From Frankiales bacterium (GTDB lineage Bacteria; Actinomycetota; Actinomycetes; S36-B12; CAIYMF01), in the NCBI GenBank assembly GCA_016125335.1, contig WGLY01000013.1, forward strand, positions 99,846-163,845: a DNA stretch of 64,000 bases, read 5' to 3'. Below the pieces are notes generated by a model. The model was not told where the DNA came from, searched no databases, and worked only from the letters and a program-made list of their open reading frames with translations. Position numbers and translations under genes: made by a program. Shown piece after piece: positions 34,410 through 42,453 of this stretch (position 1 is the stretch's first letter; each line of letters opens with the position of its first letter).

Positions 34410-35510
34410 CCGGCGGGTTCAAGGGGTCGTTGCACCTGATGATGTGCGGCGGAGGTTGGGATGCCTGGTGCGCGGTTGACGGTGCATGAGCGTGTGGTGA
34501 TCGAGCGGGGTCTGGCGCAGGGGTTGACGCATGGGCAGATCGCGGGGTTGATCGGGAAGGATCGGTCAACGGTGTCGCGGGAGGTGGCGCGGAACTCGGG
34601 GAGCCGGCCGTGGACTCCGGTGCCGGTGCGTGCTCCTGGGCATCGGGGTCCGGGGCGGGTGGCGCGGTATCACGCGCTGGTCGCCGAGGAGCGGGCGCGG
34701 CGTTCGGCTCGGCGGCCTAAGCCCAGCAAGCTGGTCGGGGAGCTGGGGGTGGTGGTGGCGGGGCTGCTCGGGGCGGACTGGTCCCCGGAGCAGATAGCGG
34801 CGATGTTGCCCGAGCTGTATCCCGACGACGACGGTATGCGGGTGAGTCATGAGTCGATCTACCGGGCGCTGTTCGTGCAGACCCGCGGGGAGCTGCGCCG
34901 GGAGCTGACCCAGCACTTGCGCACCGGGCGCACGGCCCGCAAACCACAGGGCCGGGTCGAGAAGCGGGGCCGCCTGGTCGGGATGACCCCGATCAGCGCC
35001 CGACCGGCGCAGGCCGCCGACCGGGCCGTGCCCGGGCACTGGGAGGGCGACCTGCTGCTCGGCGGGGTCGGCAAGGGCGCGGTGATCACCCTGGTCGAAC
35101 GCAGCACCCGGTTCGTGCTGCTCGCCCCGCTGCCCGACTCCCACAAGGCCATCGACCTGCGCGAGACGCTGACCCCGATGATCGCCTCCCTGCCCGATCA
35201 GATCCGTCGCACGCTGACCTGGGACCAAGGCTCGGAGATGGCCGAGCACGCCCGCATCGCCATCGACGCCGACATCGAGATCTACTTCTGCGACCCCCAC
35301 TCGCCCTGGCAGCGCGGCAGCAACGAGAACACCAACGGCCTGCTCCGCCAGTACTGGCCCAAGGGCTGCGACATGCGCGACCTGACCCAGGCCGACTGCG
35401 ACGAGGTCGCCCTCAAGCTCAACACCCGCCCACGCGAGACCCTCGGCTGGAAGACTCCCCGACAGGCACTCGACCGAGTGCTCGGTGCAACAGCCGCCTG
35501 AACCCGCCGG
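34410..35510 (+). mobile_element. Complete IS30-family insertion sequence
   Basis: The element is about 1101 bp. Its ends are imperfect inverted repeats of about 27 bp (34410-34436 and 35484-35510; 23 of 27 positions match), the outermost part being CCGGCGGGTTCA. It carries one intact transposase gene with all three DDE residues, so it looks active or recently active. It sits inside a REP-like palindrome. A target duplication could not be defined with confidence, because the bases next to both ends are G/C runs that allow several alignments. Confidence 0.92.
34461..35501 (+). CDS. IS30-family transposase
   Basis: This intact 346-residue DDE transposase has an N-terminal helix-turn-helix (LTVHERVVIERGLAQGLTHGQIAGLIGKDRSTVSREVARN, residues 6-45), as in IS30. 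The catalytic triad is Asp197 in GHWEGDLL, Asp255 in TWDQGSEM and Glu289 in QRGSNENTNGLLRQYWPKG. It cuts the element ends and joins them to target DNA. The stop codon lies in the right inverted repeat. Codon use is somewhat less biased to G/C at third positions in the first 300 bases than in host genes. Confidence 0.95.
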   Translation: MPGARLTVHERVVIERGLAQGLTHGQIAGLIGKDRSTVSREVARNSGSRPWTPVPVRAPGHRGPGRVARYHALVAEERARRSARRPKPSKLVGELGVVVAGLLGADWSPEQIAAMLPELYPDDDGMRVSHESIYRALFVQTRGELRRELTQHLRTGRTARKPQGRVEKRGRLVGMTPISARPAQAADRAVPGHWEGDLLLGGVGKGAVITLVERSTRFVLLAPLPDSHKAIDLRETLTPMIASLPDQIRRTLTWDQGSEMAEHARIAIDADIEIYFCDPHSPWQRGSNENTNGLLRQYWPKGCDMRDLTQADCDEVALKLNTRPRETLGWKTPRQALDRVLGATAA

Positions 35511-35521
35511 GCCTTTTCCGG

Positions 35522-36568
35522 TCATTCGGGCAGTAACGACGGGTCCGGCGGCGGGCTCGCGGGCTGAGGGGCGCGGCCGCGGTCGCGGCCGCGCTTGACG
35601 GCGTACAGCTCGTCGTCGGCCCGGCCCAGCGCCTCGGCCAGCGTCTCGTCGCGCTCCCACTCGGCGAACCCCGCCGACCACGGGGCGATGTGCTCGTCGC
35701 GCAGCCGCGCCACCAGCTCGCGGGCCTCCCCGCGCGTGGTGCGCGGCAGCACCAGCGCGAACTCGTCGCCGCCGTGGCGGGCCAGCACGTCGCTCGCGCG
35801 CAGCTGCGGGCGCCAGGCGTCGACGAGGCTGCACAGCAGCCGATCGCCGGCGGCGTGCCCGCGGGTGTCGTTGAACAGCTTGAACCCGTCGAGGTCGATC
35901 ATCCCCACCGTGATCACGCCGCCGGAGCGGTCGACCTCGGCGCGCAGCGCGGCGGTGACGACGTCGAGCCCGCGCCGGTTGAGCAGGCCGGTCAGCTCGT
36001 CGCGCATCACGAGCTCGTGCAGCGAGGTGACCAGCCGCGAGACCACGAGGCTCACCCCGGCCACGCACACCACGACCGCGAGGTAGGACAGCCAGGTGAG
36101 CGAGAGCGGGTTGAGCGCCGCCCCGCACGAGAAGAGCGCCAGCATCGCGACGAGGTGGACCAGGAAGCGCCGCGGGGGCAGGAAGTACGCCGCGTACAGC
36201 GCGATCGCCATCACGCCGAGGCCGAGCAGCAGCTGGTAGTCGACGTACTCCACCACCACGACGCCGTACGCCGCGACCACGTAGGTGAGGGCGAGCACGA
36301 CGTCGATGTGCCACCAGCGCACGGAGCGGCGGAACGCGAGCAGCGCGACGCCCACCGCCAGGAGCAGCACGCCGGACCGCACGGCTGTGACGTTGACCGG
36401 GGTGGCCGGGTTGGGCACCGTGCCGAACACCAGCCCGAAGACGCCGGCCACGGCCAGCAGTCCGCCGAGCACCCGGGCCTGCGCCGGGCCGCTCTGCGGC
36501 AGCGCGGCCGACGAACGCACGGCACCGCCCGTCCTCGTCGGGGGACGCACGGCGCCCGGCAGATGCAC
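35522..36568 (-). CDS. Membrane diguanylate cyclase (GGDEF)
   Basis: This 348-residue protein has about five or six hydrophobic segments (residues about 30-185) and a C-terminal GGDEF domain. The domain starts MRDELTGLLNRRGLDVVTAAL, has MIDLDGFKLFNDTRGHAAGDRLL, and the active-site signature ARHGGDEFALVLP is intact. It should make cyclic di-GMP from two GTP. The last residues (SLLPE and the stop codon) are encoded by one arm of the family R palindrome beside the IS30 element. GTG 36568 has TAGTCT six bases upstream and no ribosome-binding site: predicted leaderless. Confidence 0.92.
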   Translation of the reverse strand: MHLPGAVRPPTRTGGAVRSSAALPQSGPAQARVLGGLLAVAGVFGLVFGTVPNPATPVNVTAVRSGVLLLAVGVALLAFRRSVRWWHIDVVLALTYVVAAYGVVVVEYVDYQLLLGLGVMAIALYAAYFLPPRRFLVHLVAMLALFSCGAALNPLSLTWLSYLAVVVCVAGVSLVVSRLVTSLHELVMRDELTGLLNRRGLDVVTAALRAEVDRSGGVITVGMIDLDGFKLFNDTRGHAAGDRLLCSLVDAWRPQLRASDVLARHGGDEFALVLPRTTRGEARELVARLRDEHIAPWSAGFAEWERDETLAEALGRADDELYAVKRGRDRGRAPQPASPPPDPSLLPE

Positions 36569-36651
36569 GGCCCGAGACTAGTCACGCCCCCGCGCCCCGT
36601 CAGCCGCCCGGTCGCCCCTGCCGGAGAAGCCGCCAGCCGGCCGATCCGACT

Positions 36652-36716
36652 GCGACGTTACTGCCGCAAGACGCGGAGAACCGGCCCAGTTCCGGTCATT
36701 CGGGCAGTGACGTCGC
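36652..36716. repeat. Palindromic repeat, family R copy 2
   Basis: GCGACGTTACTGCC and GGCAGTGACGTCGC form the outer stem. The interior (GGAGAACCGGCCCAGTTCCGG) closely matches the reconstructed copy that the IS30 element interrupted. It lies between the start of one cyclase gene and the end of the next. Confidence 0.85.
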
Positions 36717-36741
36717 GCGGATCCCGGGCCAGGCCGCGGCG

Positions 36742-37740
36742 TCAGCGGTGGCGGCGCTTGGCGTCGTAGAGCAGGGCGTCGGCGGCGGAGAGCGCGGTGT
36801 AGAGGTCGCACCCGCCGTCCCAGGCGGCGACGCCGGCGGTCCAGGCCGCGGGGTGCGCGTCGTGGAGACGGGCCACGAGCTCCTCGGCGTCGCCGACGTC
36901 GGTGCCCGGGAGCACGAGCGCGAACTCGTCGCCGCCGTAGCGGCCGAGCAGGTCGCTGCCGCGCAGCGCGGAGCGCCACGCCTCGACGAGGTCGGCCATG
37001 AGCTGGTCGCCCGCGAGGTGCCCGTTCGCGTCGTTGTAGGACTTGAACCCGTCGAGGTCGATCATGACGACGGCCAGCGGCGCGCCGGTGCGCCGCGCGG
37101 TGGCCGCGAGCGCCGAGCTGGTCACCTCGAGCCCGCGTCGGTTGAGCGCACCGGTGAGGGAGTCGCGCAGCGCCAGCCGCCGCAGCCGCTCGGCCATCCC
37201 CGACACCATCAGCGACACCGCCACGATCACCATGCACACGAGCACGAGGTCCCACGGCGACTCCAGCTGCGGGTTGAGCGCCACGCCGGCCGCGTACGCC
37301 GACACCAGGAGCACCAGGTGGGCGAGGAACCGCGGCCGCGGTCGGAAGTACGCGGCGAAGACGCCGAACAGCGTCAGGCAGATGCCGACCAGGAACTGCG
37401 CCTCCATGCGCGGCACGGCGTACGCCGCCCACCCGGCCAGCAGCGACACCGTGGCGATGGCGATGTCCAGGCCGAGCTCGTCCGGGATCCGGGGGAGCGC
37501 GACCCACGAGGCCAGGGCGAGCCCGGCGAGCACGACGGCGAGCACCGTGTTGTTCGAGCGAAGGTCGGCCTCGTCCTCGAGGACCACGCCCACCAGCAGC
37601 ACGAACGCCGCGGCGGTGCCCAGCACCAGCGTCAGCACCGCGTAGGGCAGACGCCGGGGGACGGACTCCAGGCTCGTGCGCGCCCGGACCTGCCGAGACG
37701 GGGCCGGGCGGGCTAGGCCCCCGTCCTGCGGCCCGCGCAT
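36742..37740 (-). CDS. Membrane diguanylate cyclase (GGDEF)
   Basis: This 332-residue protein has the same plan as its neighbour: about six hydrophobic segments (residues 30-185) and a C-terminal GGDEF domain with LRDSLTGALNRRGLEV, MIDLDGFKSYNDANGHLAGDQLM and an intact signature GRYGGDEFALVLPG. The two genes are probably old duplicates, since order, length and topology agree and the cytoplasmic domain sequences are similar, including the short AWxAGxAxW block near the end. The ATG at 37740 has TAGCCT six bases upstream and no ribosome-binding site: predicted leaderless. Confidence 0.92.
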   Translation of the reverse strand: MRGPQDGGLARPAPSRQVRARTSLESVPRRLPYAVLTLVLGTAAAFVLLVGVVLEDEADLRSNNTVLAVVLAGLALASWVALPRIPDELGLDIAIATVSLLAGWAAYAVPRMEAQFLVGICLTLFGVFAAYFRPRPRFLAHLVLLVSAYAAGVALNPQLESPWDLVLVCMVIVAVSLMVSGMAERLRRLALRDSLTGALNRRGLEVTSSALAATARRTGAPLAVVMIDLDGFKSYNDANGHLAGDQLMADLVEAWRSALRGSDLLGRYGGDEFALVLPGTDVGDAEELVARLHDAHPAAWTAGVAAWDGGCDLYTALSAADALLYDAKRRHR

Positions 37741-37906
37741 GGCTCCAGGCTAGACAGGCGCCGGTCCGCAGTCCCTCCGGCAGAGGCTCCCGTGATGTGA
37801 CGTCGGCGGGGTGACGCGGTCGCGCGACCACCGCCGCTCCCCGCTCGGCCGCTCGGGCGGAGGACGGCGTCGGCGCGAAGTCGCCGGAGCCTGGTTGGAT
37901 CGGTCC

Positions 37907-40366
37907 GTGACCCCCGACGCCCCGGACGACGCCGTCCCCGATCCCGCGGGCACGGATGGCGCGCCCGGAGGTCCGGCGGGCTCGCGGTCGCGCGCGGCCC
38001 GGGGCCGGCGGCGCCCCGCAGGTGGTGCAGGGTCCGCTCCCGCTGCCGAGCCGGCCGCGCTCGACGGGGCACCCACCGTCGACGGTCCCGGCGAGGGCGA
38101 CGCCGACGCGACCGACGACGCGAGCCACGACGACGACGTGACACGCGCCGACGCGACCCGCGCTGATGCGACCGACACGGACGCGACCGACAGCGACGCG
38201 ACCGACGGGGACGACGGGCGCGACGCCGACCAGAGCGCCGCGACCGACGACGAGGACGGCGCGGAGGAGCCCACGCCCACAGCGGTCGCGGAGGCGCTGG
38301 CCGCCGCTGTCGACGCGCTGCACGGCGAGCACCGCGAGGGGCAGCTGGCGATGGCCGAGGCGGTCGCGGCCACCCTCGCCGGCCGGGGCCACCTGCTGGT
38401 GCAGGCGGGCACCGGCACAGGCAAGTCGCTGGCCTACCTCGTGCCCGCGATCCTGCACGCCGTCTCGCCCGAGCGGCGGGTGGTGGTCGCCACCGCCACG
38501 CTCGCGCTCCAGCACCAGCTCGTCTCGCGCGACCTGCCGCGCGTGGCCGACGCCCTCGAGCCCATCCTGGGCCGGCGTCCGACGTACGCCGTGCTCAAGG
38601 GGCGGCACAACTACGTGTGCCTCGACCGGCTCAACCGCGGCGCCGACGACCGCGAGGACTCCGACGCCGACGCCCTGTTCGCGGCGCCCACCACGGTGCT
38701 CGGCCGCCAGGCGCGCGACCTGCGCGCGTGGGTCGACGAGACCGACACCGGCGACCGCGACGACCTGCCGTTCCCCGTGGACGGCCGGGTGTGGCGCGGC
38801 GTCTCGGTGTCCGGCCGCGAGTGCGTCGGGGCGCAGAAGTGCGCCTTCGGGCAGGAGTGCTTCGCCGAGCTCGCGCGCGAGCGGGCCGGCGCCTCGCAGG
38901 TGGTGATCACCAACCACGCGATGCTCGCGATCCACACGCTCGACGGCGTCCCGCTGCTGCCGGACCACGACGGCGTGGTGATCGACGAGGGCCACGAGCT
39001 CGTCGACCGCGCCACTGGTGCCGTCACGAACGAGCTGTCGGCCGCGATGCTCGAGCGGGCGGTGTCGCGGGCGCGGCGCCTGCTCGACCCGGACCTCGTC
39101 GAGCGGCTCGAGTCGGCGCACGAGGCGCTCGACGTCGAGCTCGCCGTGCGCGCCGAGGGCCTGTTCGGCCCGGTGCGCGTCGAGACGGTCGAGGGCTCGC
39201 TGCTGCTCGCGCTCGCGTCGGTGCGCGACACCACCCACGCCGCCATCGGCGCGCTGGCCGCAGACTCCTCGAGCAAGGACGACCCCGAGGCCAACGCCGC
39301 CAAGTCCCGGGCCCGCGGCCTGCTCGGCGAGGTGCACGACGTCGCCGGCGAGCTGCTCTCGCTCGACGAGCAGAAGGTGGCCTGGCTCGACCCGGGGGAG
39401 CGCCGCACCCCCACCCTGCGGATCGCGCCGCTCACCGTGGCCGGGCTGCTGCGCAGCACGCTGTTCGACGAGAGCCGCGTCGTCGTCACCAGCGCCACGA
39501 TGCAGCTCGGCGGCTCGTTCGACCCGGTCGCGCGCTCGTTCGGCCTCGACCTCGCCGACCGGCTCGAGCCCGAGGCGCCGGTCACGAGCACGGGCGGCTC
39601 CGGCCCGGCGGTGCGTCGTCCCGCCCGGACCAAGCCCGGGGCGTGGACCGGCCTCGACGTCGGGTCCCCGTTCGACTACGGGCGTCAGGGGATCCTCTAC
39701 GTCGCGGCGTCCGTGCCGCCGCCCGGCCGCGAGGGCACCGACACCGCGGCGATGGACGAGCTGGCCGACCTCATCGGCGCCGCCGGCGGTCGCACGCTCG
39801 CGCTGTTCTCCTCGTGGCGCGGCGTCGAGCGCGCGGCCGAGCACCTCGCCGAGTCGCTGCCCGACCGCCTGCTCGACCGCGGCATCGTCCCGCTCGACGC
39901 GCCGGTGCTCGTGCAGAAGCGCGGCGACTCCGTGGCCGACCTCGTCTCGCGCTTCGCCGCGGAGCCGCGCTCGGTGCTGCTCGGCACGCTGTCGTTGTGG
40001 CAGGGGGTCGACGTCCCGGGGGAGGCGTGCCACCTCGTCGTCATCGACCGCATCCCGTTCCCGCGTCCGGACGACCCGCTCATCGCGGCGAGGTCGCGCT
40101 ACGCCGAGGAGCACGGCGGCAACGGCTTCACCGCGGTGTCGGTGCCGCGCGCCGCGCTGCTGCTCGCGCAGGGCGTGGGCCGGCTGATCCGCTCCTCGAC
40201 CGACCGCGGCGTGGTCGCCGTCCTCGACCCGCGGCTCGCGACCGCCCGCTACGGCGAGTACCTGCGCCGCTCGCTTCCGCCGTTCTGGTACACCACCGAC
40301 GGCGCGCTCGTGCGCCAGTCGCTCACCCGCCTCGACGAGCTCGCGACCCAGCCCCCCGCCGACTGA
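37907..40366 (+). CDS. DinG/XPD-like ATP-dependent DNA helicase
   Basis: This is a superfamily 2 iron-sulfur helicase of 819 residues. GTGTGKS (about 165-171) is the Walker A motif and VIDEGHELVD (about 357) the DEAH-type box. Four cysteines between them (YVCLD, RECVG, KCAF, QECFAE) form the 4Fe-4S domain that defines DinG and XPD. SLWQGVDVPG and GVGRLIRSSTDRG are motifs V and VI. Such enzymes unwind damaged or structured DNA. The first 120 residues are low-complexity: an Ala/Pro/Arg part, then a strongly acidic run of repeated DATD units. GTG 37907 is chosen because upstream in-frame sequence is basic and atypical; the true start could be later, since the helicase domain begins only near residue 125. 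Confidence 0.92.
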   Translation: MTPDAPDDAVPDPAGTDGAPGGPAGSRSRAARGRRRPAGGAGSAPAAEPAALDGAPTVDGPGEGDADATDDASHDDDVTRADATRADATDTDATDSDATDGDDGRDADQSAATDDEDGAEEPTPTAVAEALAAAVDALHGEHREGQLAMAEAVAATLAGRGHLLVQAGTGTGKSLAYLVPAILHAVSPERRVVVATATLALQHQLVSRDLPRVADALEPILGRRPTYAVLKGRHNYVCLDRLNRGADDREDSDADALFAAPTTVLGRQARDLRAWVDETDTGDRDDLPFPVDGRVWRGVSVSGRECVGAQKCAFGQECFAELARERAGASQVVITNHAMLAIHTLDGVPLLPDHDGVVIDEGHELVDRATGAVTNELSAAMLERAVSRARRLLDPDLVERLESAHEALDVELAVRAEGLFGPVRVETVEGSLLLALASVRDTTHAAIGALAADSSSKDDPEANAAKSRARGLLGEVHDVAGELLSLDEQKVAWLDPGERRTPTLRIAPLTVAGLLRSTLFDESRVVVTSATMQLGGSFDPVARSFGLDLADRLEPEAPVTSTGGSGPAVRRPARTKPGAWTGLDVGSPFDYGRQGILYVAASVPPPGREGTDTAAMDELADLIGAAGGRTLALFSSWRGVERAAEHLAESLPDRLLDRGIVPLDAPVLVQKRGDSVADLVSRFAAEPRSVLLGTLSLWQGVDVPGEACHLVVIDRIPFPRPDDPLIAARSRYAEEHGGNGFTAVSVPRAALLLAQGVGRLIRSSTDRGVVAVLDPRLATARYGEYLRRSLPPFWYTTDGALVRQSLTRLDELATQPPAD

Positions 40367-40385
40367 CCCGCCGCCCGGCCGGTCT

Positions 40386-40448
40386 CGTCGTTACTGCCCG
40401 AACGCGCGGAAACGCGCGCCGGCTCCGGTTCTTCGGGCAGTAACGACG
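40386..40448. repeat. Palindromic repeat, family R copy 3
   Basis: Arms CGTCGTTACTGCCCGAA and TTCGGGCAGTAACGACG are perfect 17-bp complements. It lies 20 bases after the helicase gene. Together with copy 4 and shared flanks (GGCCGGTCTCG before, CAGCC after) it forms a tandem duplication of about 108 bp. Confidence 0.9.
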
Positions 40449-40493
40449 CAGCCGACATCCCGGGTCGCGGTTCCTGCGCTCCCCGGCCGGTCT

Positions 40494-40556
40494 CGGCGTT
40501 ACTGCCCGAATGACTGGAGATCCGCGCTGAGTCCGGTTGTTCGGGCAGTAACGACG
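40494..40556. repeat. Palindromic repeat, family R copy 4
   Basis: This has the same arms as copy 3 (one base changed in the left arm) around a different interior. It lies 45 bases after copy 3, in the gap between the convergent helicase and methyltransferase genes. No other feature is seen in this 245-base gap. Confidence 0.9.
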
Positions 40557-40611
40557 CAGCCCCCGCCAGGCCCAGGAGGTCGGAGCCCGTGCCGACGGCG
40601 GCTGCCCGTGG

Positions 40612-41469
40612 TCAGCGGCGGCGGGCGAGGTAGAGCAGGTACTCCCACTCCATGACGTGCGCGACCGTGCCGTCCTCGCGCGTCGCCGGAGCGCCGTGCG
40701 ACGCCGCGAGGTCGTCGAGCGCGGCGTCGAGCGCGGCCGAACGCTCCGGGTCGTCGGCGAGCGAGCGGTAGACCGCCACCGTGGGGCCGTAGTTGCGCTT
40801 GAAGTACTCCCGGAAGTCCGACGGCGAGTCGAAGTGGTCCACCCGGACGCTGCGCCGCTCGGTCCGCACGTCGCTCACCCGGTCGCCGAGCAGGCCGGCG
40901 AGGTGCTCGGGGTCGCCCCACAGCGGTGCGGGGGACGCGCCGGGCGGGGGCGGTGGCGCGAACGGCGCGACCGCCTTGAGCATCTGGCCCACGTAGCCGG
41001 CCGGCGTCCAGCTCACCAGCGCGATCGTGCCGCCGGGCCGGGCCACCCGCACCATCTCGTCGGCGCTGAGCTGGTGGTGCGGCGCGAACATCACGCCCAC
41101 GCACGAGAGCACGGTGTCGAACGACGCGTCGGCGTAGGGCAGGTCCTCGGCGTCGGCCTCCTCCCAGGCCAGGCTCGCCCCCGCCGCCGCGGCGTTGGCC
41201 CGCCCGGCCTCGAGAAGCGCCGGCGTGAGGTCGCTGGCCACCACGTCGGCGCCCGCCAGCGCCGCGGGGATCGCGGCGTTGCCCGGGCCGGCCGCGACGT
41301 CGAGCACCCGCTGCCCGGGGCCGACGCCGGCCGCCGCCACGAGGGTCTCGCCGAGGTGGGGGATGACGTCGTGCGCCACGGCGGGGTAGTCGCCGAGCGC
41401 CCACATCGTGCGCAGCCGGGCCTTGAGGGCGCGGTCGGCGTCGGAGCGGATGTCGATGGTGCTGGTCAT
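40612..41469 (-). CDS. Class I SAM-dependent methyltransferase
   Basis: This 285-residue protein has a Rossmann-type methyltransferase domain. The SAM loop is VLDVAAGPGNAAIPAA (about 55-70), then acidic motif II in WEEADAEDLPYADASFDTV, and the post-motif FAPHHQLSADEMVRVARPGGTIALVSWTP. It is close to the UbiE-like or MenG-like small-molecule methyltransferases, but the substrate is unknown. A proline stretch (APPPPPGASPAP) lies in the lid region. GGGAGA precedes the ATG. The divergent HxlR gene 112 bases away may control it. Confidence 0.88.
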   Translation of the reverse strand: MTSTIDIRSDADRALKARLRTMWALGDYPAVAHDVIPHLGETLVAAAGVGPGQRVLDVAAGPGNAAIPAALAGADVVASDLTPALLEAGRANAAAAGASLAWEEADAEDLPYADASFDTVLSCVGVMFAPHHQLSADEMVRVARPGGTIALVSWTPAGYVGQMLKAVAPFAPPPPPGASPAPLWGDPEHLAGLLGDRVSDVRTERRSVRVDHFDSPSDFREYFKRNYGPTVAVYRSLADDPERSAALDAALDDLAASHGAPATREDGTVAHVMEWEYLLYLARRR

Positions 41470-41535
41470 GGTCGGGTCTCCCGGGCTCGTGGGGCCGTGT
41501 GCCGACGAACCTAGGAACCGCCCGGCGCAGCGACT

Positions 41536-41575
41536 AGTACGACATCTGTACCGCCGCCGCCACGCCGCCTAGCGT
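41536..41575. promoter_or_regulatory. Divergent promoter region with possible HxlR operator
   Basis: A short inverted repeat, GTAC-N7-GTAC (41537-41551), stands in the gap between the methyltransferase and HxlR genes, upstream of the TAGCGT box (41570-41575) that lies six bases before the HxlR ATG. The dyad is short and the assignment is tentative. Confidence 0.35.
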
Positions 41576-41581
41576 GGCCGC

Positions 41582-42259
41582 ATGGGAGCGACCTACCACC
41601 AGTTCTGCCCGGTCTCCAAGGCGATGGAGCTGCTCGACGAGCGCTGGACGATGCTCGTGGTTCGCGAGCTGGTCACCGGCAGCGAACGGTTCAACGAGCT
41701 GCGCCGCGGCGTGCCGCGGATGTCGCCGTCGCTGCTGTCCAAGCGGCTCCAGCAGCTGGTGCGCGCCGGCGTGGTGGAGCGGGTGGAGGACGGCGCCGAA
41801 GTCCGCTACGTGCTCACCGAGGCCGGCCGCGAGCTGCGCCCGGTGGTGGAGGCGATCGGGGCCTGGGGCGTGCGCTGGATCGGCGAGCTCGGCGACGAGG
41901 ACCTCGACCCGCGGCTGCTGCTGTGGGACATGCACCGCAACATGGACCTCGACGCCGTGCCCCGCGGCCGCATGGTGATCGGCCTGAGCTTCACCGACGT
42001 CGAGCCGGCGCAGCGCGACTGGTGGCTCGTGGTCGCGCCGGACGACGTCGACGTGTGCGACGACGACCCCGGCTTCCCGGTGTCGGTCAGCGTGCAGACC
42101 CGGCTGCGCACGATGACCGACGTGTGGCGCGGCGAGCTCACCTGGCGCTCGGCGGTGCGCGACCACGCGATCGAGGTCTCCGGTCCCGAGCGCCTGCGCC
42201 GCGCCCTGCCCACGTGGTTCACCTGGTCGGCGTTCGCCGCCGTCCCGCGCCCCGCCTGA
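41582..42259 (+). CDS. HxlR-family winged-helix transcriptional regulator
   Basis: This 225-residue protein begins with an HxlR domain (residues about 8-100: CPVSKAMELLDERWTMLVVREL, RFNELRRGVPRMSPSLLSKRLQQLVRAGVVERV, YVLTEAGRELRPVVEAIGAWG). The single N-terminal Cys9 and the Trp after it are typical. The C-terminal 110 residues form an extra domain resembling the SCP2-like ligand domain found in some actinobacterial HxlR proteins. It is divergent from the methyltransferase gene. TAGCGT stands six bases before the ATG: predicted leaderless. A family R repeat follows five bases after the stop codon. Confidence 0.92.
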   Translation: MGATYHQFCPVSKAMELLDERWTMLVVRELVTGSERFNELRRGVPRMSPSLLSKRLQQLVRAGVVERVEDGAEVRYVLTEAGRELRPVVEAIGAWGVRWIGELGDEDLDPRLLLWDMHRNMDLDAVPRGRMVIGLSFTDVEPAQRDWWLVVAPDDVDVCDDDPGFPVSVSVQTRLRTMTDVWRGELTWRSAVRDHAIEVSGPERLRRALPTWFTWSAFAAVPRPA

Positions 42260-42263
42260 CCCC

Positions 42264-42326
42264 CGTCGTTACTGCCCGAATGACCGGAGACTCGCGCGAA
42301 CTCCGTGCCTTCCGGCAGTAACGACG
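42264..42326. repeat. Palindromic repeat, family R copy 5
   Basis: CGTCGTTACTGCCCGAA at the left faces GGCAGTAACGACG at the right, with a slightly decayed inner right arm (CCTTCCGG for TTCGGG). It starts five bases after the HxlR stop codon, as expected of a terminator-associated repeat. Confidence 0.85.
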
Positions 42327-42453
42327 AGTCCCGGGCCGGGCGGTCCGGGTGCGGGGGCCGTTGGACCCTGCCGCGGCCCGGCCGGAACGTCGCACGCTGG
42401 CAGCGGACCGATACGCGCGGCCCACGCCTGTGCCGGCACCGCGGGAGGTCGCC

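Larger units (their letters stand above)
34379..35541. repeat. Palindromic repeat, family R copy 1, split by IS30
   Basis: The left arm (34379-34409, beginning CGTCGTTACTGCCCGAA) and the right arm (35511-35541, ending TTCGGGCAGTAACGACG) are the two ends of one 62-bp palindrome. Joining them across the insertion gives a sequence almost identical to the intact copy at 36652-36716. The right arm also supplies the last codons and stop of the diguanylate cyclase gene. Confidence 0.85.

Noticed and set aside
34401..35520. Target-site duplication of the IS30 element
   Set aside because: Bases beside both ends are G/C runs allowing several alignments, and the reconstructed empty site needs no duplicated bases, so no duplication is claimed.
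34566..36314. A 582-codon minus-strand frame running through the IS30 element into the cyclase
   Set aside because: It is antisense to the transposase and out of frame in the cyclase gene; there is no ribosome-binding site or recognisable domain.
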